Assembly: GCA_025330725.1 (NCBI GenBank)
Contig: JAIWND010000007.1
Location: forward strand, 1,054,001 to 1,118,000
From: Chlamydoabsidia padenii
Taxonomy: Eukaryota > Mucoromycota > Mucoromycetes > Mucorales > Cunninghamellaceae
Reading direction: 5' to 3'
DNA: 64,000 bases
This document shows, piece after piece, positions 46,772-58,800 of this stretch. A program made the translations under genes and the position numbers. The number at the start of each line of letters is the position of its first letter. Within the stretch, counting starts at the first letter, position 1. The notes under the pieces were generated by a model. It did not search any database. It was not told the origin of the DNA and was given only the letters and a program-made list of their open reading frames with translations.

Positions 46772-48043
46772 TTATTCAGGTAAAAAGATGGATTCCATGA
46801 TGATACCAGTGACTTGATAAGGGTCGATATTGGATGCAGGTCGACGATCTTCAAAGTAACCTTTTCCTTCTTTACCCACATGCCGAGGAATACGAATCGA
46901 AGCACCACGATTAGCCACACCATAACTGAATTTATCAATATGACCCGTTTCATGACGACCAGTTAAGCGTTGATCATTATCTTCACCATAGACTTGGATA
47001 TGTTCAAAGTGACGCTTGGACATTTTTTCAATCGCCTTTTCAATCGCCTTTATGCCTCCTTCTTGTCGCATGTCAAGAGTGGATACATTGGTATGACAAC
47101 CCTAAAAAGGAATCTGGAGTGAGTCTTTGGAAAAAAAAAAAGTGACCATCCTTACCGCCCCATTCCAATCTCCTTTGACGGGCTTGGGATGAATCGATAC
47201 CACAATACCAAAGTCTTCAGCCACGCGATCCAATAGATATCTTGCCATCCATAATTCATCACCCATCGTGATACCTTCACAAGGTCCCACTTGATATTCG
47301 AATTGGCCAGGAGCTACTTCGGCATTGACACCCGAAATGTTGATACCAGCATACAAACAGGCACGGTAATGGGCTTCCACGATATCCCGACCAAAGATCT
47401 TTCCCGCACCAACAGAGCAATAGTAAGGTCCTATAGTGAGTAAAATAATAATAAGAATAAAACGAGGTGAGTGGTTCGCTAGTGATCAAAGTATTAACTT
47501 ACCCTATAAAAAGAGAAACAAAGAAGAAAAGGAGTCAGTAGGTGCATGATTACCCCTCCCCCCCTTTATATAATACATTACCTGAGGACCAGGGAATCCA
47601 TGTTTAGGCCATCCATAAGGTTTATCTGTTTCAGGATCAAACAACATATATTCTTGTTCAATACCAAACCAAGGCTTTGTATCAGCATAAGCCGCCATCA
47701 CTTTAGCACACGCATGACGATGATTATCCTTGTGAGGGGTACCATCGGGATTATACAAGTCGCAGAGCGCCAATTTGTTATCACCACCACGGAAAGGATC
47801 ATTGTAAATAGCCACAGGGACCATAATCACATCCGAATCATGACCTTCCGCTTGGTTCGTTGAAGATCCATCAAAGTTCCATTCGGGTAAATCAGAAGCA
47901 CTGGTAGGGATTTGATCTACCGTCTTGGTCTTGCCACGGACTTTGCCCACCGCATCAATCCAGATGTATTCCACCAGGACTTTGCCACGTTGATCCAATG
48001 AAAGGTATTTTGATAAAGTAGATGCATTTGAAATGGCTGCCAT
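46772..48043 (-). CDS. GLN1: Glutamine synthetase (type II, eukaryotic)
   Basis: A 355-aa enzyme that makes glutamine from glutamate, ammonium and ATP in the cytosol. The exons are 48043-47582, 47503 (one base), 47430-47156 and 47101-46772. Signatures are [48 protein letters not shown] (across intron 3) and [10 protein letters not shown]. The two large exons at the PGPQ/GPYYC junction join in frame only if one extra G is included. That G is supplied at 47503, which is flanked by an acceptor (TTTTTATAG) and a donor (GTAAGT). Without it the frame is lost after GPQ. The start is MAAISNAST, typical for fungal GS; the upstream in-frame codons translate a T tract. Confidence 0.95.
47503..47503 (-). 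other. GLN1: Putative one-nucleotide exon of GLN1
   Basis: On the minus strand the sequence reads CTCTTTTTATAG-G-GTAAGT. The flanking introns would be 47581-47504 (78 bp) and 47502-47431 (72 bp), both normal lengths here, with donors GTAATG and GTAAGT and acceptors TATAG. CAG plus G plus GACCTTAC restores the invariant GPQGPYYC. The only other frame-saving option I found is a poor GTCCTC donor that would delete Gly-Pro-Gln. Confidence 0.8.
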
Positions 48044-48145
48044 TGTTTTGTTTGTATATGTAATAAGGCGAAGATGAGAAGAAAGAAAGCAAGAAAAAAA
48101 AAAAAAAAAAAAAAAAAAGGCAACATTTAAAGACTCTGCTTTTTT

Positions 48146-48158
48146 TTCAAATCCCGCC
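48146..48158 (+). promoter_or_regulatory. Motif TTCAAATCCCGCC upstream of GLN1
   Basis: About 103-115 bp upstream of the GLN1 start at 48043, in opposite orientation to the gene. A run of more than 20 A (T on the coding strand) separates it from the start. Confidence 0.5.
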
Positions 48159-48511
48159 TTATCTCTGAAATTGCCTTTTTGAATCGACGCATTATCACTT
48201 ATCACACATACAAATAAAATATACTTTGGTATATCAAACAACATTACAAGAAAGAAGCATCGGCCAATTATTAGTCATGCGCATTTCCTTTTTCTATACT
48301 TGCACATCTTTTTTATATCTTCCCCAATCATATTCCGTTCTTTCGAATTCCGTTCCGAGAAATCGGCAAAGAAAATGACATTAATAACAATTCAATGTAT
48401 AGTTTATTATATAAAAATAAAAAAAAAGTTTGAAGGAATAATAAAATAAAGGAACGGGGGGTTAAGTAATACTAGGGTGTATCAAAAGGAGGACCGTCGC
48501 CATCATCCAGT
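48159..48511. other. Intergenic, GLN1 promoter and SEC31 3' end
   Basis: No gene is seen. AT-rich with AATAAA-like sequences near 48415-48450, serving the SEC31 3' end on the minus strand. Confidence 0.45.
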
Positions 48512-49399
48512 CTACATTGTTTGTTGTGCATGATCAATCAATCTTTTAACGCCCACTAACCAAGCTCCATAGACGCCAAATTTAGTTGTGACCAATCCCA
48601 CTTGTAAATGGAGAGCACTTGGATAATCTTGTTTTTGAATGGCTATAGAATGTTGACAAAAGAAAAGGATCAGCATCGTTTTTTTTTTCTTTGGGAGGTA
48701 TGGTTCTTTCTTACCTTGAGCTAGTTTCATCATGGTTTGTCCATCATCATCTGCTAATTCACCATTATTCATCATGTCAAATAGAGCATTCAATCTTTTT
48801 TCGGTATCACCCAGCATCTTCTTTTGAGCAGGCTATATGAGATAAATGATGAGTGAAAGGGTTCTTTTTTTTTTTTTAAAAAAAAAAAAAAAGCTACTTA
48901 CAGTACTATGTTGTTTTTGTCGTTCGAGTTCATTGAAGAGAATGTCAAAGATAGGTCGCTGATGGGCAGGAATATGGCTTCTATCATCTTTAGCTATATA
49001 TAATAGAGGTTATTAGCATTGTATTTTATTTGGTTTTCTTCGGACTTACGATGGCGTAATTTTTCAGGGGCAGCTACAGGTTTAGGCGATGGAGCTGGAG
49101 CTGGAGATTGTGGTTGACGAGGAGGTGGTTGTGACACAGGTGATTGTCTAGGAGGTGCCTGACCAAAAGGTGGTTGTTGAGCAGGATATTGTTGTTGGAA
49201 TTGAGGTGGTTGTTGTTGAGGTGGTGGTCTAGATTGTACTGGAGGTGCATATCCAGAAGGAGCATAAGCGCCTTGATTCATTGGTGGTGGTGGAGGTGGT
49301 TGAGGAGATCGAATAGTTCCTGATGATGGAGGACCGTTCATTGCTGGTGGAGGGGTTGGTGAAGGTTGATATTGTTGCACAGAAGGATTGTACATATTA

Positions 49400-49441
<42 letters not shown>

Positions 49442-52400
49442 GGTGGTGGTGGTGGGAATTGCTTAGCCATTGGAACAGGTGCTTTTGCATTGGTTGGAGG
49501 AGGACCAACTGGTGGAGCAGTTTGTTGAGGTGGAGGAGGAGCCATTCCCATGTTCCCTTGTGGAGGTCCTGACTGCATGTACTGTTGTTGTTGAGAAGGA
49601 GGTGGAGGGACAAAGGAGCTTGGAGCAGGCATGTTTGGGAATGGCGATGTCACACGATGGGGAGCACCAGTAGCACTTGTTGGCACACGAGGACTCTTTG
49701 TCACATTTGGATTTGCAAGCATAGGAGGATCGTTCCAACCAGCAGTACCCTTCACATTCACAGGTGTACCAGTGCGGCTTGGTGAAGACACGTTAGCTGA
49801 TTGACGAGGAGGTCCAGCCATTGGAGGAGGAGCAAGTGGTGCCGATACAGGTGGTTGTGTTGGTTGGTATGTATTGCCAAAAGTATTTCCATACCCATAG
49901 TTGCCTCCTACTGTTGATGGTTGTCCGTATCCTTGTTGATTGTAGCCACCACCATAAGATGTTTGTTGAGTATTTCCATAAAGATTTGTCATTGGAGGTT
50001 GTTGCTGTTGCTGTTGATACATACCGTTAGTAGGCGCATAACTGGTTGGAGGTTGTTGTGGTGCAAAAGTTGATGACTGAGTTGGAGCATAAGAAGATTG
50101 TTGATACACATTATTGTTCATGGCACCATATTGCTGTTGATTGGTTATTGGCGCATTAGCAGCAGCAGCAGCAGCAGCAGCAGCAGAGTTAATGAGATCG
50201 AGTTCAGATACCAAAGGTGTCAGATCAAAAGGAAAGATGGGTTCAGGATAAACATTTGCACCATGAAGAGGACCACAAGCACGGTATACACGGTCCCGAA
50301 TGATTGATAGTGAATCAGCAGATGACATGACTTGATAGTTGGGTGGTGTTAGATTAAGGTACTTGAGAGCAGTTGCCAATTTGCCTTGTGTCGCCAAAAG
50401 TTCCGCATATTGACAGTACTTGTAATACAAATGACCCAATGGATAATGAGTTGAAGTGGTATCATTCAAGTAAGTATCGACGAATCCTGTGGCATTACGG
50501 AATATCGTGACTTTTTCCACAAAGTGTTGCAAGCTAGCCCCATGAGAGTTTTCATCTTCAGTTTGTTCTTGTTCTTCTTGTTCCATAATCCAGATTCCAG
50601 TAACCTTTTCCAAGTTTGCAGACGCAAGATAACACAGAGTGGCTTGACGGCGGTATTCACGAACAAGATTGGTATCCTTCGTTACAGTCCAAGCATCTTC
50701 CAAACGACCACCCAAAATTTCACAGAGTGTTTTAAACTCGCCTTCTTCGGCAAAGGTACATAAAAGAGCAATCACCGAGTTCCATTCCTTCAAATCCGTA
50801 TAGCGCACCACTGATTCCAGATCACGATTAACCACATTTTCCAAAAGTCGAAGATAAGGTTGTAAAGTCGAATGATGTTGGAGGTAGACTTGGCGAGTGC
50901 GATCCAGGAGTTCTTGACCACCACAAATAGCAAGCATCAAAGCATCCGACCACTTTTCAGAAGCCACACAGACATTGACAGCAGATTCAAAATCACCCAA
51001 AACAATAGCACGAGTTACCAAGCGATCAACCTGGGAACTTGAAGATGGATAAAGTTCAAAAGGTTGTTGGTTTATCAAAGGTGAGAATGTTGTGCTTGGT
51101 GTTGTTTCTGTCACAGACAATTGACGACCTGAATTGCTGAAAAAGTCATTGTTTCCATCACCACCAAAGAGATCAGACACACCGCTCTTGTCGGTTTCAG
51201 CCCCCGTATCCATTGTTGTTGTCGTTGTAGGTGTCACTTGGGCATTGTTGTTGACCAAAGAAGAAGATGATGCTGGTAGTTTCGTCTTGTCGGCAGTCAA
51301 TTTGTTCGCAGTGTCAATAATATCGTCCTTATTGAATCCAAGATAAGCCAAGAGTTGACCACGCATGTCTTCGTCGTATAATGCCCGCAATACACCCCAG
51401 CTTCCTTGTTCATCCACATTTTGATTTTTTGAAGATTGGACTTGTCGTTCATCAATAAGTTGTTGGAGGTTTTTGTGATCCATAGCAGCTTCTAATTCGT
51501 TTGCTTGTTTGACAATTTCAGGTTCAGTTACAACTTTAGTGATTGTTGCATGACGAACGATGGTTTGAGGAGCAGCTACAGTTCCAGGAGGTAATGTTGA
51601 TGCTAGTTGTGCTGCAGCTTGACCCGCCTTGTTGTTAAAGCACACCAGTTTCCCACCAAAACCAAAGGAGGCACCCACAGGACGACGAAGCCATTTGGGA
51701 GGATGTTTCAAAGCAAATGATGGTGGTTGAGGAACAGCAGAGAGCATGGCAGCTTCAAATGGGTCATCAGATTGAGGTTTCTTTGGATGATTTTCAGTTG
51801 TTTGATTGTCATTTGACCCTTGAAGAGAGAAGACACTGACCTATAAAGTAAAGTGAATTAAAAAAAAAAAAGTGAGTTTACATGAAAAAGATTGCCCAAT
51901 ATTTTTTAAACTTACTTGACCATCAAAGGAAGCAGAAGCGAGAAGATCAGGATTTCTAGGGCACCATTCAGTTTGGAAAGTCCAGTTTGAGTTTTGAGAA
52001 ACTTGACCAAGGAGTTCACCAGATTGAGGATTCCAACACAAGGTACGACTGTCTTTACCACATGATAATAGTAGATCGGAGTCTTGTCGGCACCAGGACA
52101 CACCCAAGATACCTTTCTGATGACCAGCCAATGTCTTTTCAGGAGAATGAGCATGACGAAGATCCCAAAGAGTGATAATAGGATTATTGTCATCTTCAGC
52201 ACCAGTAACGAGTTGAGTAGCCTAAATCAAATATATATATATATTTATATATAATTGACATCATCATCATCATATATATATCATAGTTTAACTTACCACA
52301 TCAGGATGCCATGCAAGTGTAGTAATACCACGTCTATTTCCAGCACTGATACCACCACCACTTTGACCAGAATAAGCCAAAGTCATTACTTCTTTTCGAT

Positions 52401-53236
52401 TACGAAGATCCCAAACTACAGTATGACCAGATGTTGATGAAGTAGCCAGAATATGAGAAGCTTGTCCATTCCAACCGACACTTGTGATATCATCCATATT
52501 CATTGATCGAGTCCCAGGTGTATATGGTTTGTCAGGTTTTGATAGATCCCATATATAAATCTATCAATTGAATAAAAAGTTAGTATCAACGATTTTCTAA
52601 ACATATGATCTGATGATATAACTACTTTACTTCATTATTGCTACCCGCTGAAGCCAAAAGATTGGATTGGAATAGGTTAAAGTCAAGACCACGAATAGTA
52701 CCAGTGTGAGTAGTGTTCCGTAATAAAAGAGAAGCATCTTCCCTAGATGATGAGATAAAAGTCAGTAAACCAAAAGGTATTCAATCTACACATTATTCTT
52801 ACCCTTTGTTTGCAAGAATAGCAGAAGGATCCCATAATGCAAGTTCTCCGTTTTCCATACCACCCGCAATAAGACCGTGTTGTTTTTCTGGACTAGAATA
52901 TCCCCAGGCCAAAGTGTTGAATCTATAGTAATATTATAAAAAGATTAGTCCCCTCCCCTCCCTTATTTTTTTTATTTTATTATCTAAACATCCATTTCAT
53001 TATAACTACCTTGTGGAGCAGCTAACCTTCGCTACAGGTGATAGACCTTGATGAGAAGTTGTTCCATCAGATTTCGAGTTGGTTAAATCTAAACGGTAGA
53101 GTTCAAGTTCAGACGCGTTTGAGAAGGAGTCATCCAAAGCACCTGCCAAAGTCCCAGTAGCGATAAGAGGAATCTGTTGACCAGGACTCCAGGCAAATGT
53201 TGCTGTCCGTTGTATTTCGTTAAGCCTTTTGACCAT
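48512..53236 (-). CDS. SEC31: COPII outer-coat subunit Sec31
   Basis: About 1,386 aa from nine exons: 53236-53010, 52922-52803, 52742-52631, 52560-52297, 52221-51916, 51840-49050, 48993-48902, 48832-48715 and 48642-48512. It forms the outer cage of ER-derived COPII vesicles with Sec13. Residues 1-343 are a WD40 propeller ([56 protein letters not shown]). The segment [20 protein letters not shown] and the blade SVFSLQG follow, then the helical solenoid. A long Pro/Gln/Tyr-rich region (about 900-1270) binds Sec23 in homologues; it includes poly-Ala (near 50165-50195) and poly-Gln (49401-49440). The C-terminal helical domain ([18 protein letters not shown] to the stop) is conserved in Sec31. Confidence is high. 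Confidence 0.95.
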
Positions 53237-53338
53237 GATGATTGTAAAGGTGAAAGAGGGACGATGAAAAAAAAAAAAAAAAAAAAAAAGTAAAAATAAA
53301 TTTCATTTGATACGTGGAGAGACGGGAGCTGAACAATG

Positions 53339-53351
53339 ATCGGCGTTTAAA
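53339..53351 (-). promoter_or_regulatory. Motif TTTAAACGCCGAT upstream of SEC31
   Basis: About 103-115 bp upstream of the start at 53236 and on the same strand as the gene. A run of more than 20 A (T on the coding strand) lies between. Confidence 0.5.
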
Positions 53352-53742
53352 ACTATATGCTCCCAAGATGGGAAAAAGAAAAAAAGTCGACAACTCTGAT
53401 CTGTTCAAAAGGTATACAGCATAATTGAAAAACAACAACATCAAGCTCAACATATTATATAGTACATTTTATATGTTTTAATAAACAGGCAAATGGAGAA
53501 GAAGGGGATGACTCCAAAAGTAAGAAGAAATAATTTGAAACACCGACAGACGCCAACGAAACGATTCCCCCTCCTGATTTCGTAACTTGCTCTTTCTTCC
53601 CGTCAAAGAATCAAGTCCACCCAACGAATCCATATAGTGTGCGAATATATATTTTGCACATGAAAAAGAAAGGTAGACTGGCAGAAAAAGGTAATAACAG
53701 GTGATATTAAGTACATATACCCTCTGCTTTATGTATCACTCT

Positions 53743-53916
53743 TTACTGACCTTTTTCTTCTTCTTGAATGTCAACGACTTGGACATCTTCTTCCCAACGC
53801 TTATATGGTAAAGGAAGGCTGAAACTAGTTTTCAACCAAGACACTGGGAACTCTATGGTGACCGAGTAAAGGGTTCCTATTTGAACAACAACAAGACTTT
53901 GCTTTTCTCTTGCCAT
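53743..53916 (-). CDS. Possible small protein of 57 aa
   Basis: A clean small frame from ATG to TAA with protein-like composition. The N-terminus MAREKQSLVVVQIGTLYS is followed by EFPVSWLKTSF, a short Pro/Tyr segment and an acidic end (RWEEDVQVVDIQEEEKGQ). A GTCAGT donor-like site overlaps the stop, so it could be an exon of a larger spliced gene. I do not recognise a family, and no upstream promoter motif was found. Low confidence. Confidence 0.3.
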   Translation of the reverse strand: MAREKQSLVVVQIGTLYSVTIEFPVSWLKTSFSLPLPYKRWEEDVQVVDIQEEEKGQ

Positions 53917-54579
53917 CGCACCCGTTTATGGTAAGTATACTAAAAAACAAAATATGTACACCAACTAAATCTTTGACTTTCTCATATGAAACTAAAATGG
54001 GATAAACAGTGACAAGCTTCTGGTCATGACTATGCTCTCTTGATGGTGGCTCGAACCACGTACGTGCGTTTTAATCTATTATATACTGTATACTGTATAT
54101 TAATTAACCAATGGTATTTTTCTTTTATGTAATCAATAGGAATGGGCTTGGCTGACACTGGTTTAACACAATGTACAAAAGACTGTTTGGAACATGGACT
54201 ATCTGGTGAACTCTTTTACTTGACCTGACACTACTCCAATCATAATGAATTGTACCATCTCCTTTAGAATAATAACAACAACAACAAACATATGGGTTGG
54301 ATTCATCCTGCATTGTATCACCTCGGCATCGTTGGTTGTGGTTGACACAATCATCCATTTTGTGGGACGGGGTTGGTTCAGAGATGATTTTGTTGATTCT
54401 TATCGACCAATCAAGGAACTCTGTTTTTAGGTAATTGATAATCTATTTGATCACCGACTTTTTTCACACTTTAATTCTTACCTTATTTATTCACTTTTTT
54501 TTTTATTCTTTTTAACTCTTCTTTATCTATTAAACTAATAAGATCTCAAATAACAAACTATCTCCTCTTTTTTTTAATA

Positions 54580-55320
54580 ATGATGAAAACCAAATTACAA
54601 TTCAACTCTTGTGGATTCGACGCGGATAATCTAGACGACTGGCTTGAAAATGATCTACGACAATCCGGGATCCTTCCTTCAGATGACAACAATACCAAAC
54701 ACATTAAGCTTGAAGACATTAGCGACTGGGAACAACGCTCTTGTAGCTCTGCATCAGATAGTAAAACAGCAATCGACGACCCAATAACACCTACCCAATC
54801 ACCACTACCACCCATTCTGAAAGTCTTGGCTCTCTTGACCACTCTGCAACAACAAGGAGCAATGATCCCACCTCTTGTCCAGCCAACACCACCAGCACTC
54901 GATTCCATCAATCCTTTACAAACAACAATGACATCTACCGACCCACCAATCACTAGGAACCCAACAAAAAAGCGAAGTCGGGATTCGAATAATGGTGCGA
55001 CCACTGACGGTATGGATCCCTTGACATTGAAACGGTTGAAAAATACGGACGCTGCTCGACGATCTAGATTGCGCAAAATGATGAAAATGGAAGGATTGGA
55101 AGCCCGTGTCACTGAACTGGAAAAGTATAATGAACAACTACGATTAAAGGTGTCACTTGCTGAAACGGAACGTAATACTGCTCAGGACAAGGAATCAAAA
55201 CAACGGGAAAGAGTGGCTGCATTGGAAGCGGAACTGGCGGAAACGCATCGATCTCTAGTACAGCAACAACAAAAAGATCATAGTGACGGCGACGACAAGA
55301 CTGATGAAATGGTAGACTAG
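54580..55320 (+). CDS. bZIP transcription factor, Gcn4/cpc-1-like
   Basis: A 246-aa single-exon protein. The basic region (about residues 150-170) reads LKRLKNTDAARRSRLRK, almost the Gcn4 pattern NTEAARRSRARK. It continues into a heptad zipper (LEARVTELEKYNEQLRLKVSLAE). The N-terminal part is acidic and Ser/Thr-rich, with LDDWLENDL and a KLEDISDWEQ segment that look like acidic activation motifs. Gcn4-type factors bind TGACTCA and activate amino-acid biosynthesis. The upstream region contains a 61-codon frame about 150 bp before the start, which would fit uORF control, but this is speculation. ATG 54580 or 54583 may serve as start. Confidence 0.85.
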   Translation: MMKTKLQFNSCGFDADNLDDWLENDLRQSGILPSDDNNTKHIKLEDISDWEQRSCSSASDSKTAIDDPITPTQSPLPPILKVLALLTTLQQQGAMIPPLVQPTPPALDSINPLQTTMTSTDPPITRNPTKKRSRDSNNGATTDGMDPLTLKRLKNTDAARRSRLRKMMKMEGLEARVTELEKYNEQLRLKVSLAETERNTAQDKESKQRERVAALEAELAETHRSLVQQQQKDHSDGDDKTDEMVD

Positions 55321-55888
55321 GTGAATTAGTTATCCCCCCCCTTCTTTTAGTGATATATGACATCAACTCTATTCCTTACCAATTACTATACATAATCATT
55401 CCCATTTTATCTATTATCTATGCCCTCATTTGATTCAGTTTTTACTGTATCTTGTATATTATCCATTCAAATAAAACTACATTTTATAAACCATTATCCG
55501 ATCATTCAAATGCCGACCTTCATTGGCATGAGTCTAATGCGAACTGTGATGGCCAATGTCCTGTATGCATGGGTTTTGATCATCAGATTTTTAAATTCGT
55601 TTCAACTTTCCTTGGGGATGCCCATCCCTTTAACAAACAACAACAGCATGTCGATCAATTCTTGGAATGAGAATATGGCTGGCATCCCTCCCTTTGAGAA
55701 GGAAGGGTACGATGCTTCGGCCAAAAAGAAAAGGAAACCACATACTTAGACACAATACTAACTGATATTTCATCCTCCGCTTATTCGACGAAAAATTCAA
55801 GTTACCCCATCGGCATATCAAAATAAAAATTTGGGCAAGTGGAAAAAAAAGAAAGAATCTATCTTCTTCCCATTACTTTACATTACCA
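55321..55888. other. Intergenic stretch, no gene supported
   Basis: Two overlapping plus frames (55420-55749 and 55452-55670) have no known domain. A CDGQCPVC segment in one frame and a basic C-terminus in the other are noted, but neither is convincing. Confidence 0.4.
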
Positions 55889-58800
55889 ATGTCAGCGTCT
55901 GATCAAAATGACCTTCTCTTCCTCCACCGGCTATATAAAAAGTAAGTAGAATAATATCAGTACACTTGCTATTTACTATGTCTCATATATAGTGCTAATT
56001 AACTAGGTAGGGTTCAAGCCATATTGGAACACCTTTAACTTACCTTCCTTTATTTCTTGATCTTGAATAGATTCCTACACAAGCACAAGCAGCGACATGA
56101 GCTATTGACCAAAGTGATGCTACCATGGCTTCAACACAACAATCCTGCACAATCACTCAACGACATGACCCACCCTCAGCCTAATCAACGTCCGGTCACT
56201 TTTTGGGAATTGCTCAAAGGATACCACCCGCCGAAAACTCAAGAAGAAAAAATTGATATGGTACAAGGATTGCTTATCAAATGGTACGTATAAAAAAAAA
56301 TAAGAAGTGGCTCATGAGCATACTGACGGAGTCTTTTTTTTTTTTTTTTTCCATATACATAGGTGGCAAGCATTGTTGGATACTGTCTTCAAGGTCGATT
56401 ACGATGAACGCGCTGTTTATTTTGACTGTGTATGTGAAATCATGATGCGGTAAGTTGACATTACGGGCTTGATACTTGGTTGAAACTGACAATTCGTTTC
56501 TTTTTTTATTTTGCTTATAGGCCGGAGTTTAAATCTCTAGGTAAAACCTCTTTAGATATCCGCATGAACTGACTAATGTTTATACTTAGATAATAGTGGC
56601 AAGACAGCACCAACTAGTATCAACCAAGAAGAATACAACAAACTTATATCTATAACTCTGGAAACTGTTAAGAGGAAACTGAATCATAATGTCGTATTCT
56701 CGGATATGATGAAGTATTCTGCCAAGATACTAGGTAAGTCTCTTTGTTGAATGATTATATAAGCCTAACCCTCTCTTTTTTAAGCCATATGTTTTTTCAA
56801 GGTGCCTGATATTGCAACAACTATACTCTGTGGTCTTAATGTTCGTCCTGTTTGGATTCATCGACTTCAACAAGAAATGGGACCATTGAAAAGGTATAAT
56901 TGAAACAAGAACAGTAAAAACAGTACTGACTGACTCCTTTTCTTTTTTTGTATTCAAATAGATTAGATAATGTAAAGCAACGTATGAAGGCCATATTTCC
57001 TACCTTCTTACACCCACTTATTGGCGCCAATGGATGGACATATCAACAATTCATTCACTCACTTTCACCCAATGCGAACGATCTGTCCAGTGTGTGGATG
57101 GAAAGGTAATGATCATCTAGGATTTGGGGAGGGGGAAAGGTGCTAATATTTATCTGAAATAGGCTGAAGCGTAACACTGGTGAACTCTTTACCATATTCT
57201 TCAAACAACTACATATTGTCTTGGCTACTTATTTGGTGATCGTATGCCCTGAAGCTCAAAAGGAAAGGCTACAATACCGGAACGCCATGCTGGTTGCTTC
57301 TCCATGTTATCTCTATCTCTCAGGTTACTTTTTATACTGTATTGAAAACTTTTTGGGCCACATGGCGCATTCGCTCACAATGGATACGGCAAATGATTCT
57401 AGCGACAATCTGGCTTCTCTCATGTCAACCAGACCTCATTACGACACCAAGAACACTAAACAAGGCAAATCAATACCGACCAATGACGACAGGTCAAGGA
57501 AAAAACCTATCCAGATGAAATCATTAAACGACTATGAATCAGGTCCGAACGGTTATCAGCTTAAAAAGAAGAAGGATGGTGCTGTTTCTGGGCGACAACA
57601 CCATGGAAAACCTCAAATCTTGGAAGATCTAACATGGCTATTTTCGGAATGTCTGGCATGGTGTGTGATGATGGCTGAACCTTGCGGGCGATATCATGAT
57701 ATGATCAACGTGATGCTACGGGCTTTGGTCTTGGCAACTGAAGTGGGGAATGCTATTGCTGTTTTTGGTAAGTAAAATAGAAAAATCTCGCTTGACTTGC
57801 TCACTTTTATGTGTATATTACATAGGTATATTTGACTTTTTGGAGGCAACCATGTTGCAACTACAGCATTATCGACTACAAATACACTATCACCCTCCTT
57901 TGAATCTACCTTTTTTACTTCATACTATCCATATTGTCCTGGCCTACTCTGATCATTCCACTTCTCTGTTACGCGTGCTGTCATTTGTCTATGCCCAATT
58001 CAAGATACTGTCATCTCGTGCCGGTCTTCTCGATTTTTTATGCAACCGTATCCTACTTGATCCTGTCATATTTGAACGATTGTTTTTACATTGGGGCGCG
58101 AATGTCAGAAACTTTTACTGGCGGTGCTTGATTTGGCGGGTGGGCTGTGTATGGAAGCCTAAAGTGGTGTGTTGGTCTCCTGATTTGGTCGCCATAGCCA
58201 AACAGCATGATATGATGGTATGCGATGGGTCCGATTGTATAAAGGAGGAATTCATGGATCACTGGGCTGATTTGGGACTGACTGGGTTTGAAACTACTTC
58301 TGATACTTATATCAAGGTGGAATCAATGTTACGACAGCATTCGACAAGGTAAAGAAAAGCATGCCAGTTGAACGAACTGACTCTTTTTTTTTTTCTTTGT
58401 TAGACTGACTCATGTGATTTTAGAAACCTTATTCGACTCCTTCCATCAACAATATCGACAATATCAAGAAGCTCAAAGTCGACACCAATTGAAACTAGAC
58501 GGGTGGGAAGCGCCAAGGGCGGTGGTTCCTTATAGTCTGGTGCAATCCATACTTACCGATTCACCAACTTCACTTTACATTGAACTCACATCCAACAAGA
58601 AACTGAACACACAATGCCTGGTCCGATCTAATACTCGACAAAAAGGAAACAACACAGTGTCATCACCACAACCCTCATTACATAGTACCGATGGCAGTAT
58701 CATGGATAAACTAAACAATATAAGACGACGATCCATTGCGTCCATGACCTCCATCACCAGCCACCAATCAACAAAATATGACTATGAAGACCAAGGCGGC

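Larger units (their letters stand above)
53237..54579. other. Divergent intergenic region, mostly without genes
   Basis: Lies between the SEC31 and bZIP start codons. One small open frame (53743-53916, minus) is listed separately. A 61-codon plus-strand frame (54245-54430) upstream of the bZIP gene could be a leader uORF but is unsupported. Confidence 0.45.

Noticed and set aside
47582..47593. Alternative GTCCTC donor inside GLN1 exon 1 that would avoid the 1-nt exon
   Set aside because: It is a poor donor and would delete the invariant Gly-Pro-Gln; the 1-nt exon has two strong splice signals.
55420..55749. Overlapping 109- and 72-codon frames after the bZIP gene
   Set aside because: Two frames compete over the same DNA, and neither shows a known domain apart from an isolated CDGQCPVC segment.
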